Source of the DNA: Bacillota bacterium
GTDB lineage: Bacteria > Bacillota_E > Sulfobacillia > Sulfobacillales > Sulfobacillaceae
Reading direction: 5' to 3'
NCBI GenBank assembly: GCA_021820645.1
Contig: JAKADJ010000187.1
Coordinates: forward strand, 1 to 5,568
Length of the DNA: 5,568 bases
Under the pieces are notes generated by a model that was given only the letters and a program-made list of their open reading frames with translations, was not told where the DNA came from and searched no databases. Below, piece by piece: positions 5,409-5,568 of this stretch. Each line of letters begins with the position of its first letter. The stretch's first letter is position 1. The translations under genes and the position numbers were made by a program.

Positions 5409-5568
5409 ATGAAATCTATACCGACGTTGTTGGTATTGAAGGCTTTGGATAGAGAATCGGCTCATGGCTATCGGATTGCAGCCTGGATTAATCAGGCCTC
5501 AGAAGGCGCTTTAGAGCTCAAAGAGGGAACCTTGTACCCGTTGTTGCACAATCTTGAGCAAAAGGGGC
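5409..5568 (+). CDS. PadR-family transcriptional regulator, N-terminal part, cut by the window edge
   Basis: Fifty-three codons are visible before the window ends. The product has the PadR winged helix-turn-helix pattern: PTLLVLKAL (5-13), then S.HGY (17-21; HGY is highly conserved), then ALELKEGTLYPLLHNLEQKG (34-53), where EGTLYP and H.LE..G are the recognition-helix hallmarks. Such proteins bind DNA as dimers, usually repressing nearby genes (often transporters, membrane proteins or stress functions) until a small ligand binds. The ATG at 5409 is the only possible start, since an in-frame TAA lies at 5388-5390 with no other start codon between. A run of seven G at 5397-5403 stands where the ribosome binding site should be and can pair with the 16S tail through one G-U. 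The target gene presumably lies to the right, outside the window. Effector unknown. Confidence 0.88.
   Translation, partial: MKSIPTLLVLKALDRESAHGYRIAAWINQASEGALELKEGTLYPLLHNLEQKG

Overview
The window looks like chromosome from a Gram-positive bacterium of the Firmicutes type. The reasons are strong AAGGAGG-like ribosome binding sites ahead of several genes, solute-binding proteins made as lipoproteins with clear lipoboxes, a Bacillus-style OpuC osmolyte transporter and a PadR-type regulator. Base composition is moderate to slightly GC-rich. A thermoacidophile of the Sulfobacillus/Alicyclobacillus kind would fit, but that is a guess from style and not a demonstrated identity.

Layout. Positions 1-290 hold, on the minus strand, an open frame that runs off the left edge. 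It reads as part of a lysozyme-like/SLT peptidoglycan hydrolase domain, with ESNFG, VMQ and YYNCG in the usual order, but it has no credible start or signal peptide and looks 5'-truncated. From 321 to 3103 a tight plus-strand operon encodes an OpuC-type glycine betaine/choline/carnitine ABC importer: ATPase with CBS domains (opuCA), permease (opuCB) and lipoprotein binding protein (opuCC). The second permease usual in OpuC systems (opuCD) is absent here. A 391-bp gap follows (3104-3494), containing one possible 42-residue membrane peptide. Then comes a monocistronic family 5 (oligopeptide/nickel type) binding lipoprotein at 3495-5234, closed by a strong intrinsic terminator at 5271-5305. The right end carries a promoter with a consensus TTGACA box, inverted repeats of a TCTATG-type half-site around it, and the first 53 codons of a PadR-family repressor that runs off the window.

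How it works together. The opuC genes form one functional importer: the binding lipoprotein captures a compatible solute outside the membrane, the permease (probably as a homodimer) passes it, and the ATPase powers and gates transport through its CBS module. The family 5 binding protein has no permease or ATPase beside it, so it must use components encoded elsewhere or act alone. The PadR gene is a separate transcription unit and is probably autoregulated through the dyads over its promoter.

No mobile element, CRISPR array, tRNA or rRNA was seen. Most of the window is conventional transport machinery. The points most worth a second look are the truncated SLT-like fragment, the missing opuCD, the possible small membrane protein and the PadR operator region.
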